The position numbers were made by a program, and so were the translations under genes. DNA of 53,943 bases from an uncultured Victivallales bacterium. Lineage in GTDB: Bacteria > Verrucomicrobiota > Lentisphaeria > Oligosphaerales > JAFGRS01. The notes below the pieces were generated by a model. It ran no database searches. It saw nothing but the letters and a program-made list of their open reading frames with translations, and was not told the DNA's origin. The stretch lies in NCBI GenBank assembly GCA_903837355.1, contig CAILUI010000223.1:1-53943 (forward strand). Reading direction: 5' to 3'. This document shows positions 7,562 to 16,684 of this stretch, piece by piece; positions within the stretch are counted from its first letter, which is position 1, and the number at the start of each line of letters is the position of its first letter.

Positions 7562-8302
7562 TTACTCGGTGCCGGCGTCGGTCAGCCGGGCCAGCGCCTC
7601 ACGGACGGCGCGGTACAGCTCCGCGGTCCACGCCGGCAACTCCCCCGCAACCGGGGGCATCTCGCGCTGGCGGAAATCCACCGGCGACAGGATCACCGTC
7701 AGGTTGCGGACGTCCGTGTCGGCCGCCAGAACAAACAGGTCCTCGGCCGCCAGGTCGCCCATGGCCAGACAACCGATGGAACAGCGGTCGCCGTGGATCA
7801 TGATGTCCCCGCCGGGACGGTCCCTGCCTTCCTCCCTGGCGTGCTTGAGGTCGAACGCATTCGGGTAGTTGAGGCGCAGCGACAAGTGGAAACGACTGTT
7901 GGGGTTGAGCGACTCGACGCGGTAGATGCCCTCAGGGACCTGGCAGTCCCCCTCGCACAGCTTGGGGCCCAACACCCCGCTGGCCGCGAGGATCGGGTAG
8001 GTGGCGACCTGACGGAACCGGCCGCTGGCCGCGCGCCCCCAGACCTCGAGCCGGCGCTCGTCCTTCAGCCCCACGAGAACCAGCTCGGGCGGGGGATAGG
8101 CCACGCCGGCCGCCGTGAACCCTGGACGGAGGCGCTCACGGGCCAGCGCACCGTACTGCGCCAGACGGTCGGCCACGCTGGCCTGTCCTTTGGCCCCGGC
8201 GGCCAGCGCCGCCGCCGCGGCCCGCGGTCGTGGCGCGAGCGCCGCCGCCGCGACCAGCGCGGCCAAGGCAAGCAACAGCACGTGGATTCGCCGGACCCGC
8301 AT
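7562..8302 (-). CDS. L,D-transpeptidase (YkuD/YafK-like), secreted
   Basis: This 246-residue envelope enzyme has a hydrophobic N-terminal export segment (about residues 7-33, alanine/leucine-rich). The YkuD catalytic signature is complete: His170 in MIHGD and Cys178 in CSIGC, giving the HGxxxSxGC arrangement. Other family features are PPELVLVGLKDERRLEVW, the segment VPEGIYRVESLNPNSRFHLSL, and LNYPN, which recall the YafK subgroup. Members form or hydrolyse cross-links between meso-diaminopimelate residues or between peptidoglycan and lipoproteins. The start is supported by GGGGGA just upstream, and the gene begins 25 bases after the propeller gene, so it is the last cistron of a three-gene operon. 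The precise reaction cannot be told from sequence. Confidence 0.88.
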   Translation of the reverse strand: MRVRRIHVLLLALAALVAAAALAPRPRAAAAALAAGAKGQASVADRLAQYGALARERLRPGFTAAGVAYPPPELVLVGLKDERRLEVWGRAASGRFRQVATYPILAASGVLGPKLCEGDCQVPEGIYRVESLNPNSRFHLSLRLNYPNAFDLKHAREEGRDRPGGDIMIHGDRCSIGCLAMGDLAAEDLFVLAADTDVRNLTVILSPVDFRQREMPPVAGELPAWTAELYRAVREALARLTDAGTE

Positions 8303-8327
8303 AGGATCCCCCTTTCGCGGGCTACGT

Positions 8328-11300
8328 TCAGGGGGTCGTCTCGGCGCGCAGGTGCAGGCCGCAGAGGACGGGCGGCGCCGGGCTGCCGGGAACGGGCCGG
8401 AGATCGAGAGTGAGGCGGTCGCCGAGCTTCATGCCGCGCAGTTCGTGGACGATGCCCTGGCGGGCTGGGCCAGCGAGGCGGACTGCCGGCAGGACGACCT
8501 GGCCCTGCACCAGCACGTCGAAGAGGCGCTCGCGGGGGGTGGCCTCGGGCTCGGCGAAGAACAGGCGCAGCGCGTAGGTCGGCGCGGGCTCAACGGCGAG
8601 TTCGGCCGCGGTTTTGGAGAAGCTCAGGTCGAGACTGGGCCCGCCCCCCGCGGCGTTGTCGGCGGCGCGGGCGACGCGGCGGCCACGGCCGCTGAGGATG
8701 AAGACGATGGCCTGGCCGGGCTTCCAGTCCGGGCGGGAGATGATCTCCTGGAGCAGCGGCGAGAGGTCGGGCGAACGTTGCGGGGCGGCCGCGGCGCCGG
8801 CCGTCGGCCAAGGGGGCACGATCCAGCGCACTTCAGCGGTGGTCAGGGGGCGCGTACTGAGATCGGCGGGGGCCTGGGCAAAGGCCGGGGCGTCGGCGGC
8901 GGCCTGGGCGCGAATCACCAGCTCGGTGACCTCGTCCGACGCCTCGTCGACCGTGAAACAGAGGGCGGCCGCGGTGAGCGGATCCGCGAGGGACAGGGGG
9001 AGCTTGGCAAAGCGGATACCAATAGTCTGGTCAGCCTGGTCACGGACCAGTTCCAGGTCGCCGCTGTCCTGGGCCACAACGCCGTTGGCCTCTTCGGCAT
9101 CGTCGCGGGGCGTGGCCAGCGGCAAGCGCAGATGGCGGGTGCGGTCGTCGGCGCTGAGCAGATCCACGGTGACGCGCAGTTCGCCCTGGACACCGCTGGC
9201 CGCGATCCACGGCAGGTCGCCGCTGAAGTCGGCAGTGGGCTGGCGGAACCAGGTCAGCGCGGGGCCCTCGAGGGTGATCGGCAGTGCGGGCGAGGGGCCG
9301 CCGACGCTAGGGACATCGAACCACAGCGGGCCGCCGGACTCACGGCGGTCGCCGGGGGCACCGAGGTTGGCGGCGAGGTCGAGGATGCGCCCGTTGCCGC
9401 GCGCGATATCATTGGCCGTCCAGGAATCGAGGTCAGGCGTGGTCACGAGGGCGAGCGAGGTCTGATTCTGGTAACTGCAGGTGCAGGTGCGCGTGTAGTC
9501 CGGGGCGTTCAGCACACCGTCAGCCGCGATTAGATTGGAGGTACAGCCACTCTTGAAGCCGCCCAGATTGGCGGTGCCACTGTCGCCGGCCAGGTCGTAG
9601 AAGCCGGCGGCGCCGGAGCGGAAGGTCAGCAGGTATTCGGAGGCGATCACGGCGTTGCAGCCGTAGCGGCGGTGATACGACCAGGGGATGGGCTGTCGGG
9701 TCAGGGGATGGAGCCGCAGTACGGGCTCGCCAGTCAGCAGGTCGACGGCGCCGCCGGTGGTGTTGGTCGCCGAGGTGTAGACGGTCTTGCCGTGCAGCAT
9801 CACCGGTCCGCCGAAGGAGCCCTTGCGGTCCCAGAGCAGCGCGCCGTCGTCGGCACGCAGCGCCATCAGGCGTTCGGCGGACTCGTCGCGGAGGGCATCG
9901 CGTGAGGCGCGACCGGTCTGCAGCAGGACGCCGTGGGTGGTCGAGACGCTGAGCCAGGTGCCGAAGACGCCCTCGGCACGCTGCCAGCGCTCGCGGCCGG
10001 TCCGCAGGTCCAGTGCCAGCAGCACGGGCGCTGCCGGCGGACTGCGCCCGCGGCGTTTGAGGCGTTCGCCGACCGCGCTCGGCAGGGCGTCGATGCAGTA
10101 GAGCGTATCGGCGCTGGCGCAGATGGCGTTGTGCCGGAAGCCCAGTCGAGCGGGGCGCGTCCAGAGCACGGCACCGGTGTGGCGGTCAAGGGCCGCCAGG
10201 CCGCGGCTGGAGCTGACGTCATAGTCGTCCGCCAACTCGCCCTTCTCGACATCGTGAATCTGCGAGAACGCCGAGTAGCCGGTGCCGCCGATGAGCACGT
10301 CGCCGGAGACTCCGAGGTAGCCCCATTCGGGCGCCTGGCCACTGGCCGCGTCGGCGGGCAGGGCGAGGGTGGCGACGGTGCGCCCGCTGGCGGGGTCGAG
10401 GGCGAGGCACTGCTTGCCGGCCAGCAGGTAGAGCCGGTCGGCGGTCGCGACGAGGTTGGCGCCGCGGGCGTTGGCGCCGGGGATGTGGCGTTGGTTATAG
10501 GTTACATCCAGCGGATCGGGGCAGTAGGTCGAATCGTAGTAGATGCCGGCAGTGCCGAGATCGGTGAACTCGCGCTGCCAGAGCGGCGCGCCGGTGTAGA
10601 CGTCACGGGCGCTGAGGGTATTGATCCCCTGGATGAAGAGCCGGCCGCCGATGACCTGTTCGCCGGGGCCGTGGCCGTGCCGGGGCAGGACATCCTGGTG
10701 GCTGTTGCCGCCGAACCAGAGCAGACCGAGGGGCGCCTGGACAAGCGTATCGTCAGCCTTGGCGGAGTTCGCCGCATCGGCGTAGAGGTGCGTCCAGGGG
10801 GCGGCGCCGGGGAGGGCGCCCTGGCGAGTGAGAAGCAGCCCGCCAGGAGCAGCACCCAGTTCGGCTCCCGGCAACCGCGCCGCGGTCGCCAGCTCCCGCA
10901 GGCGGGCGGGGTCGCCCGCGAGGTAGAGCCGACCGCCGTAGGGCCGCACCGCGGCGTAGGCGGCCTGGAGCCAGGTCGCATCGGCCGTCTCGGGCGTCTG
11001 CCCCACGACCGTGAGCAGGGCCAGGTAGGCGGGCGCGCGGAAGTCCTGGAGGGTACCGAGATGGACCGTGGCGCGGTCGCCGTAGAGGCCGCGCTGGCGC
11101 AGGTACTGACGCAGGGACGCGACCGCCTGCGGATCACGGTGGGTGATGGCCAGGCGCAGGCCGGGACACCCCAGCAGCGCCTCGATGGCCGGCGGTTCGG
11201 CGACGTCGTGAACCAAGGCCCAGCCGACGGGCAGTGGCAGGTCAGCGGTCAGGGCGGTGTACGGGTGAGCGCTGCCGGCGGGCGCTGCCTGTGGCGGGGT

Positions 11301-12725
11301 GGCGGCCGGCGGCAGTGCCGGCGCGGGGCCGGCTCCGAAACAGGCAATACGCCCCTCGCTGGTGACCGCGAACAGGCGCTGATCGGCAGCGATGAGACGA
11401 CCCACGGAGCCGTCGACGTCGAGGCTCCACAGGGATGTCGGCGGGGTGGCGGCAAGGTCGATGGCGGTGACGCGGCCCTGGGCGGCGGCGTAGAGGCGGC
11501 TGCCGGCGCGCATGAGGGCGCCGCTGCCGTTGACGGGCAGTTCCCAGGCCAGCGTCAGTTCCCAACGCTTGCGGGTGACCGGCTTCTGGTCGGCGCCGGT
11601 GGCTTCGTACGTTACCAAGCGGGGCGTGCGGAGGTCGAAGGCACGGACGGTGTCGCCGCCGAGGATCAGCAGGCCGTCGCTGAGGACGGGCTGCTGGATG
11701 CCTTTCCAGAACGCGTAAGCATTGCCGGAGGCGGCATCGTAGAGCACCGTGGCCAGACCGCGGTGGTTGACCACATAGCGGCCGTCGGTGCAGACATAGG
11801 AGCCCCCCTCAAGCTTCCGGTCCGCGGCCTCGCCGGTCTCCTGGAAGACCGAGCCTTCCAAGTGAAACCAACGCAGCGCACTGGTGGTGCGGTCGAGGGC
11901 CGCCGGCAAGGCGCGGCCGTTGGGCACAATGAGTTGGTCACCGGCGGCAGCGAGAGCGCCCTGCGGGGCCAGTGCGCCGAATGACTCGGCCCCCGAATGG
12001 GGGAGCTTCATGTAGAGATCGCCGAGCAGCGCCTGGGTCCAAACCGGGACGCCCGTACGGGAGTCGACGGCGCGGATCGTGGTGCCCATGAAGGGCCAAA
12101 CGCCGGCGCCGAAGTAGAGGGTTTCGCCAACCAGCACCGGGCCGCCGCGGGCACACCAGGCCGAGACCAGGCGGCCGTTGCCAAGCACGCGCCGGTCATC
12201 GCGGCCGCCACGGACGCGCCAGAGCAGGCTACCGTCGCCCAGGTTCCAGGTGTAGAGCCAGCCATCGTCACTGACGGCGTGGACGCGACCGTCATGCAGC
12301 ACTGGCGGCAGACGGACCGGCGCGTCAGTCACGGCCTGCCAGAGGGGGCTGCCGGTGCGTGTATCGAGGGCACTGACGCTGTCGTCACGGTTGGAGGCAA
12401 CGACCAGAGTCGTCCCGGCCACGACGGGCTCATAGAGCCGGTCGAAGGGCATGCGGTCCTGGTTGACCGGGTCCTCCCAGCACGGGGCCGGCGGGGGCAA
12501 CTGCCGGGTCCAGAGCAGAGTGGGGCGGTCGGGGACCTGCTCGTCGGTGGCGGCGGAACGACCCGCGTCGTGCTGCCACATGGGCCAATCCGCGGCGGGG
12601 CTGGCCAGCGCGACGAGGAGCGCCAGGGCCAGGGGCCGGGTCGCCGTCCGCTCCCACACTCCACACGCGGCGGTTGGCCGCCGTCCATAGCGCCGGCGGA
12701 AAGAACGCAGCAGCATCAGGATCAC
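8328..12725 (-). CDS. PQQ-like beta-propeller protein with embedded methyltransferase-like domain
   Basis: This 1465-residue secreted protein starts with a signal segment (hydrophobic stretch about residues 31-44, then ADWPMWQHDAGRS, the usual opening of these propellers). Repeated PQQ-like blades of the form VSALDTRTGSPLWQ occur in two blocks, about 45-480 and 640-1080. Between them, at about 495-630, is a Rossmann-like insert (LLGCPGLRLAITHRDPQAV, DRATVHLG, YLALLTVVG) resembling SAM methyltransferases but without a clear glycine-rich loop. Residues 1100-1465 hold beta-rich segments I do not recognise. The start is GTG, sharing a GTGA overlap with the metallophosphatase stop; an ATG three codons on is an alternative. 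Cofactor binding is not evident, so a structural or sensing role is as likely as catalysis. Confidence 0.85.
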   Translation of the reverse strand: MILMLLRSFRRRYGRRPTAACGVWERTATRPLALALLVALASPAADWPMWQHDAGRSAATDEQVPDRPTLLWTRQLPPPAPCWEDPVNQDRMPFDRLYEPVVAGTTLVVASNRDDSVSALDTRTGSPLWQAVTDAPVRLPPVLHDGRVHAVSDDGWLYTWNLGDGSLLWRVRGGRDDRRVLGNGRLVSAWCARGGPVLVGETLYFGAGVWPFMGTTIRAVDSRTGVPVWTQALLGDLYMKLPHSGAESFGALAPQGALAAAGDQLIVPNGRALPAALDRTTSALRWFHLEGSVFQETGEAADRKLEGGSYVCTDGRYVVNHRGLATVLYDAASGNAYAFWKGIQQPVLSDGLLILGGDTVRAFDLRTPRLVTYEATGADQKPVTRKRWELTLAWELPVNGSGALMRAGSRLYAAAQGRVTAIDLAATPPTSLWSLDVDGSVGRLIAADQRLFAVTSEGRIACFGAGPAPALPPAATPPQAAPAGSAHPYTALTADLPLPVGWALVHDVAEPPAIEALLGCPGLRLAITHRDPQAVASLRQYLRQRGLYGDRATVHLGTLQDFRAPAYLALLTVVGQTPETADATWLQAAYAAVRPYGGRLYLAGDPARLRELATAARLPGAELGAAPGGLLLTRQGALPGAAPWTHLYADAANSAKADDTLVQAPLGLLWFGGNSHQDVLPRHGHGPGEQVIGGRLFIQGINTLSARDVYTGAPLWQREFTDLGTAGIYYDSTYCPDPLDVTYNQRHIPGANARGANLVATADRLYLLAGKQCLALDPASGRTVATLALPADAASGQAPEWGYLGVSGDVLIGGTGYSAFSQIHDVEKGELADDYDVSSSRGLAALDRHTGAVLWTRPARLGFRHNAICASADTLYCIDALPSAVGERLKRRGRSPPAAPVLLALDLRTGRERWQRAEGVFGTWLSVSTTHGVLLQTGRASRDALRDESAERLMALRADDGALLWDRKGSFGGPVMLHGKTVYTSATNTTGGAVDLLTGEPVLRLHPLTRQPIPWSYHRRYGCNAVIASEYLLTFRSGAAGFYDLAGDSGTANLGGFKSGCTSNLIAADGVLNAPDYTRTCTCSYQNQTSLALVTTPDLDSWTANDIARGNGRILDLAANLGAPGDRRESGGPLWFDVPSVGGPSPALPITLEGPALTWFRQPTADFSGDLPWIAASGVQGELRVTVDLLSADDRTRHLRLPLATPRDDAEEANGVVAQDSGDLELVRDQADQTIGIRFAKLPLSLADPLTAAALCFTVDEASDEVTELVIRAQAAADAPAFAQAPADLSTRPLTTAEVRWIVPPWPTAGAAAAPQRSPDLSPLLQEIISRPDWKPGQAIVFILSGRGRRVARAADNAAGGGPSLDLSFSKTAAELAVEPAPTYALRLFFAEPEATPRERLFDVLVQGQVVLPAVRLAGPARQGIVHELRGMKLGDRLTLDLRPVPGSPAPPVLCGLHLRAETTP

Positions 12726-14161
12726 AGCGCCCCCCCGGATGACGCGGCGGGAGCCAGCGCTGCCGCCGGTACGTCGACATTGGCACAGGGTTCGCCACGG
12801 GCGCGGGCTGCGGCCGCTGCGGTCACGATGACGTCCCAGAGAGAAAGCCCGGTCCGGCGCTGGAGGTCGGGGGCCGCGGCGGTGAGCGGATCCAGTTCAG
12901 GAGCGGGCGGGGACGGAGCATCGGCGTAAGCGCAGAACCAAGCCACCCGGAGGGCGCGGCGCCGGGGCGGGTGAGGGATGACGGTACAGAGCAGTGGCCG
13001 GCGCGCCGGATCGGCGACGGCAGCCAGGCGGGCCTGCAAAGCCGCCAGGCTGGGCACCGTGAAACAGAGCGGCTCGAGGCGGCTGACGACCTGCACCATG
13101 GTGGCCGGGAGCAGGTCGCCTGCCGGCAGCGGCTGGCGCACGGCGTCCGCGGGCAACAGCGCCACGTCGACAGCGGCCTGCGTGGCCGCCAGACGGCCAA
13201 GCCAGGGCGTGAACTCCGGCGGCGTGGTCGCGGCGCTCAGGCGCAGCAGGGGGCGGGCCGCCGGCAGGCTGGACCGAACGCGGGCGCCGAGCGCCGCGAC
13301 GGCCGGATCTTCCGGCAGATCGGCGGTGATCGGGAGCAACCGCGAACGGCGGCCGCTGACGCGACTGCCGTCCCAGGTCAGCACCGTCTCGCCCAACCAG
13401 CGCCCCAGTTCGCCGGAGTGCTGAATGGCGATGCCGGATGAGGATTGGACGCGGAGTTCGGGATAGGCCTCGTGATCATGGGCGCCAAGGATCAGGTCGA
13501 CCGGCGGGCGGCCGGGAAACTCGGCGCCAAGCTGGGCGGCGAGGGCCTCGTCGCGCTCGCCACCCACGTGCGTCAGCAGCACGACGATGTCGGCCAGGGC
13601 ACGCAGGTCGGTGGCCAGGTAGCGGATCGCCTCGACCACGCGCCGACGAAAGACAAGGTCGTCGAGGCGGTGGTTGATATGCTCCGAGGAGGTCCCGACC
13701 AGGGCCACGGTGACGCCCTTGAGGCGGAAGAGTCGGTACGGCGGCGCCGCTCGCGGTTCCAGGCCGGCCGGCCAGACGCTGTTGGCGTCGGTGAGCGGGT
13801 AGTGGAAGCGGTCAATCAGCGCTGCCGTGTGCGCCGTGCCAAAGCTCAGATCATGATTGCCCAGCACCGCCGCGTCCAAGCCACAGGCGCTGAGCGTCTC
13901 GAACATGGCGGCGCCGCGCGTGATCTGGAAGGCCGGATCGCCACGATTAAGCAGGTCGCCGCAGTCGACGTACAGCACATTCGGATCGGCGGCCTTGCGG
14001 GCCGCCACGAGGGCGGCGATGCGGGCCAGGTTGGCACTGCTCTCGTGCAAGTCGCCGGTGTTCAGGAGGGTGACGGTGACCTCGGCGGCGCCGAGGCGAA
14101 GCAGCCCTGTAAGCAAGACGCCAAGGACAAGGCGGCAAGCGTCAGCGCTTCTCCCGGTCAT
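12722..14161 (-). CDS. secreted calcineurin-like metallophosphatase (5'-nucleotidase type)
   Basis: This 479-residue protein belongs to the metallophosphoesterase superfamily and probably cleaves phosphate esters outside the cytoplasm. The metal-binding motifs run in order: Asp37-x-His39 in NTGDLHES, Asp69 in VDCGDLLNRGD, Gly-Asn-His-Asp at 101-104, the His of LLTHVGGERD, and the GAHDHE motif. The C-terminal 230 residues resemble a reduced 5'-nucleotidase substrate domain. I chose the ATG at 14161 because it directly precedes a leucine-rich signal peptide ending near Gly-Ala-Ala26; the frame remains open further upstream through a dispersed repeat, which is not protein-like. It is the first gene of the operon with the propeller protein and L,D-transpeptidase, coupled by a GTGA overlap. 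Confidence 0.87.
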   Translation of the reverse strand: MTGRSADACRLVLGVLLTGLLRLGAAEVTVTLLNTGDLHESSANLARIAALVAARKAADPNVLYVDCGDLLNRGDPAFQITRGAAMFETLSACGLDAAVLGNHDLSFGTAHTAALIDRFHYPLTDANSVWPAGLEPRAAPPYRLFRLKGVTVALVGTSSEHINHRLDDLVFRRRVVEAIRYLATDLRALADIVVLLTHVGGERDEALAAQLGAEFPGRPPVDLILGAHDHEAYPELRVQSSSGIAIQHSGELGRWLGETVLTWDGSRVSGRRSRLLPITADLPEDPAVAALGARVRSSLPAARPLLRLSAATTPPEFTPWLGRLAATQAAVDVALLPADAVRQPLPAGDLLPATMVQVVSRLEPLCFTVPSLAALQARLAAVADPARRPLLCTVIPHPPRRRALRVAWFCAYADAPSPPAPELDPLTAAAPDLQRRTGLSLWDVIVTAAAAARARGEPCANVDVPAAALAPAASSGGAL

Positions 14162-14220
14162 AGTCACACCTGCCGCTGCGTTGGGCTCAGGCCACCGATA
14201 CGGCCCCGCCGCATCCCCTG

Positions 14221-14341
14221 GTATGAGACCTGACGGCGATCTTCGTTCAGAGTCCAGCCTTGAGGCATGTCCTGGGAACACGCTGAAGCGTGAACTCTGA
14301 ACCCGTACGGCACCCGCCAGTCTCATTCCGGCATGTCCGGC
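14221..14341. repeat. composite dispersed repeat, copy 1 (inverted arrangement)
   Basis: Two units also found at 34271-34349. Unit 1 (14221-14258, minus orientation) reads on the plus strand as GACCTGACGGCGATCTTCG followed by TTCAGAG. Unit 2 (14319-14341, plus) contains AGTCTCATTCCGGCATGTCC. GTTCAGAGT at 14245-14253 and ACTCTGAAC at 14294-14302 form an inverted repeat around a 40-base centre. It lies between two minus-strand operons. Confidence 0.6.
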
Positions 14342-14426
14342 CGTAGCCAGAGGCAATGCTGCGGCGCGGCGCGCGCCGGGCCTCGACAACCACTCCGGGA
14401 CTCTACTCGAGTCCAGGCGTCCGAAC

Positions 14427-15068
14427 TCAGTACGACGAGCCGCGGCCCATGAAGTACTTGAGCCAGGCCATGAGGCCCTTCTCGCCGCTAGCATCGTACT
14501 TGGTGGGATCGATGCAGGACTCTTTGGCGATGTTGACCAACGGCGCGTAGCCGGTCTTGCCGTGGTGCACGGTCTTCTTAAAGACAAAGCCCTTCTCGCC
14601 GGCGGTCGAGGAAAGTACGATGATCGGGATACCCTGGGATTCGCCGCGCGCCTCGTAGTCTTTCTTGAGGGAGGCGATCAGTGTCCAGCCGTCCATCACC
14701 GGCATGTTCAGGTCGACCACCATCAGGATGGGGTCGCGCTTGTAGGTCTGGCGGATCTCTTCGAGTTTGTCGAGTGCTTCCTGGCCGTTGCCGGCCTCGA
14801 AGATGACGATATTGGCATCGTTCTTCGAGATGTCGCGGGCCACGCGCCGGCGAATTGCGCGCTCGTCATCAACAATGATGACCGTATTGCTGCCGGGGTC
14901 CATCCGGCGCTTGATGCTATCCAGCAACTGCGAGTAGTCGGCCGAGTCGCTGCGCTGTCCGGGTCCGTTCCCGGGGCCGGCGCCTGGGGCTGCCGGTGCG
15001 CCTGCCGCCGCGGGTGCGTCCGCGGCGCTCTGCCCGTCCACGTCGATGTACTTGCGCTCGGTCGTCAT
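14427..15068 (-). CDS. response regulator, single receiver domain
   Basis: This 213-residue protein is a stand-alone CheY-like receiver. After an alanine/proline/glycine-rich leader of about 45 residues comes the receiver fold: the acidic pair Asp67-Asp68 in VIIVDDERA, phosphoacceptor Asp119 in MVVDLNMPVMDGW, and the Ser/Thr position in IPIIVLSSTAGEKG (148-160). The C-terminal part (about 160-213) is longer than in a minimal receiver, and the conserved Lys is not cleanly placed. No DNA-binding or enzymatic output domain is present. AGGAGG seven bases upstream supports the start. It follows the histidine kinase by 44 bases on the same strand, so the kinase is the obvious partner. Confidence 0.88.
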   Translation of the reverse strand: MTTERKYIDVDGQSAADAPAAAGAPAAPGAGPGNGPGQRSDSADYSQLLDSIKRRMDPGSNTVIIVDDERAIRRRVARDISKNDANIVIFEAGNGQEALDKLEEIRQTYKRDPILMVVDLNMPVMDGWTLIASLKKDYEARGESQGIPIIVLSSTAGEKGFVFKKTVHHGKTGYAPLVNIAKESCIDPTKYDASGEKGLMAWLKYFMGRGSSY

Positions 15069-15112
15069 GTCAGTGCCTCCTGCCTATGGGGCCATGCCTG
15101 CCCAGTGCCTGT

Positions 15113-16339
15113 CTAGATCTCCACGATGAAGCGCGTGCCGGCGGGGCTGGTTTCACAGCGGATGCTGCCGCCGTGGATATCGATGATTTTCTTGCAGATG
15201 GTCAGCCCAAGCCCGGTGCCGCCCTGCTTCTTGGTCTTGAAGGCGGTAAAGAGGTTGCTGGCGATTTCCTCGGGCATGCCCGGGCCATTGTCGAGGATAT
15301 CGATGCGCGTGCGGCGCTTTTCCTCGCGGCTGGTGATCAGGAGGAGGGCATTGGGAGTCTTGAACTCGGCCAGGGCCTCCACGGCATTCTTGCAGAGGTT
15401 GAAGAAGGCCATGCGCAACTGGTCGGGATCGAGGCGCTTGATGGTGACCGCGTCGTCGAGTTCGGCGCGGACCTCGACCGGCCAGCCGCTGAGATCGCTG
15501 GCGAAGACGCGCATGTCGGCGGCGGTCCGGCGGAGGACGTCGTTGAGGTTGGCATCCTCCACCTGCGGCGTGTAGATCTTGGTCAACTGCAGGTAGTTGA
15601 CGGCCAGCTTCGAGCCCTCGCGCGCCGCACTCTCCGCCAGTTCAAAATCTTCCTTAATGGTCTCGTCCTCGAAAAGTTCGGCGTGGATGTCCTGAAGGTC
15701 CTCCTTGAGGCAGTTCATCCAGCTCTGCGCGGCGATGAGTTTGTTCTTGAGCTCGTGGATGACCTGGTAGGAGGTCTGGCGCAGGCGCATGACTTCCATG
15801 CCGAAGGAGATGTTGGGCAGGATCCAGAAGACGTCCTGGAGGGTGTCCTCGTAGTGTGCCTGGGTCTTGACGTCATCGAGGCTGAACTCGACCGCCCCCT
15901 GGGTGACGTCACGGTCCGGGAACAGGTTTTCGTCGAACAGCAGTTGCAGCACCCCCGCCGTTTTGACGCGCGTACGCGCTTCCGCGGCCTGGTGAATGGA
16001 AGGGATCGGGATGCTGAGCAGATAGCGCGTCTGGTGCTTGATGGTGCCGTCAATGCCCTCGAAGTGCCGCTTGTCCGTGGGCGCGTACGTATAGATCACG
16101 ATGCTCTCGCGAGCGGTGTTGCCGGCGATGCTGTCCCAGGGGACGTTGACGCCGATCAGCGTGGCCACGTTGGAGAAGATGAACTTGAGGAAAGGGCCCT
16201 CTTCGGCAAGGATGGACCCACCCTGGGCACCTGCCAGTTCAATGCAAATCTTCAGGCAGTCCTCCATCATTTCCTCGGCAGGCTTGACGAGGCTGTTCTG
16301 GAGAACCTGCTTGAGATAGACCTCGAAATTCTCTTTCAC
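15113..16339 (-). CDS. GAF-like sensor histidine kinase
   Basis: This soluble 408-residue kinase has no membrane segment. Residues about 20-185 form a GAF-like sensory region (GGSILAEEGPFLKFIFSN, GVLQLLFDENLFPD). The dimerisation/phosphoacceptor motif is YQVIHELKNKL with His195. The ATPase domain carries the N box NLCKNAVEAL (Asn318), G1 box DNGPGMPEEI (350-359) and G2 box GGTGLGL (373-379). I chose the GTG at 16339, preceded by GGAGG at a 10-base spacing. An in-frame ATG at 16465 would add a segment that does not resemble the domain. The downstream response regulator is its likely phosphorelay partner. The cytoplasmic signal is unknown. Confidence 0.88.
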   Translation of the reverse strand: MKENFEVYLKQVLQNSLVKPAEEMMEDCLKICIELAGAQGGSILAEEGPFLKFIFSNVATLIGVNVPWDSIAGNTARESIVIYTYAPTDKRHFEGIDGTIKHQTRYLLSIPIPSIHQAAEARTRVKTAGVLQLLFDENLFPDRDVTQGAVEFSLDDVKTQAHYEDTLQDVFWILPNISFGMEVMRLRQTSYQVIHELKNKLIAAQSWMNCLKEDLQDIHAELFEDETIKEDFELAESAAREGSKLAVNYLQLTKIYTPQVEDANLNDVLRRTAADMRVFASDLSGWPVEVRAELDDAVTIKRLDPDQLRMAFFNLCKNAVEALAEFKTPNALLLITSREEKRRTRIDILDNGPGMPEEIASNLFTAFKTKKQGGTGLGLTICKKIIDIHGGSIRCETSPAGTRFIVEI

Positions 16340-16624
16340 CCGGGCGCTTCCTCCGCGCGACACATGGGTGAGCCCGTCGCGTTGACGCACGCTCTGTATT
16401 GCACAAAATCCGCTGCCGCCACACTCCGGCAGTCCGGTAATGCCAGCCACAATAGCGCCGTGCATGATGGTTTGCCAACGCCGCGCCGTCGACGGCAGTC
16501 AAGTCGCAGGTGGCGGCCGTCCTCCGGGCCGGGTTGCAGAGGCCTGCCGAGCGCGCGGATACCGGGTTCGGTCGGGGCCGCTGGGGTGGGGTGCCGCAGG
16601 AGTCTGACGAGGCGCGCCGACGAA

Positions 16625-16658
16625 AAAGGGGAGGCCACCCGAGGGTGACCTCCCCTTT
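16625..16658 (-). terminator. Rho-independent terminator after the RRM gene
   Basis: Arms 16625-16640 and 16643-16658 pair in a long stem (AAAGGGGAGG against CCTCCCCTTT, then CACCC/GGGTG, with one mismatch). On the minus strand the hairpin is followed by TTTTTCG. It lies 27 bases past the RRM stop and insulates it from the kinase operon. Confidence 0.9.
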
Positions 16659-16684
16659 CGCAAATCAGCTACGTAGCGCGAGGC

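Noticed and set aside
9933..11984. Long plus-strand frame opposite the propeller gene
   Set aside because: No start context or domain; the complementary strand contains clear propeller blades.
14162..14587. N-terminal extension of the metallophosphatase
   Set aside because: It crosses a dispersed repeat and overlaps the response regulator end. The ATG at 14161 directly precedes a signal peptide.
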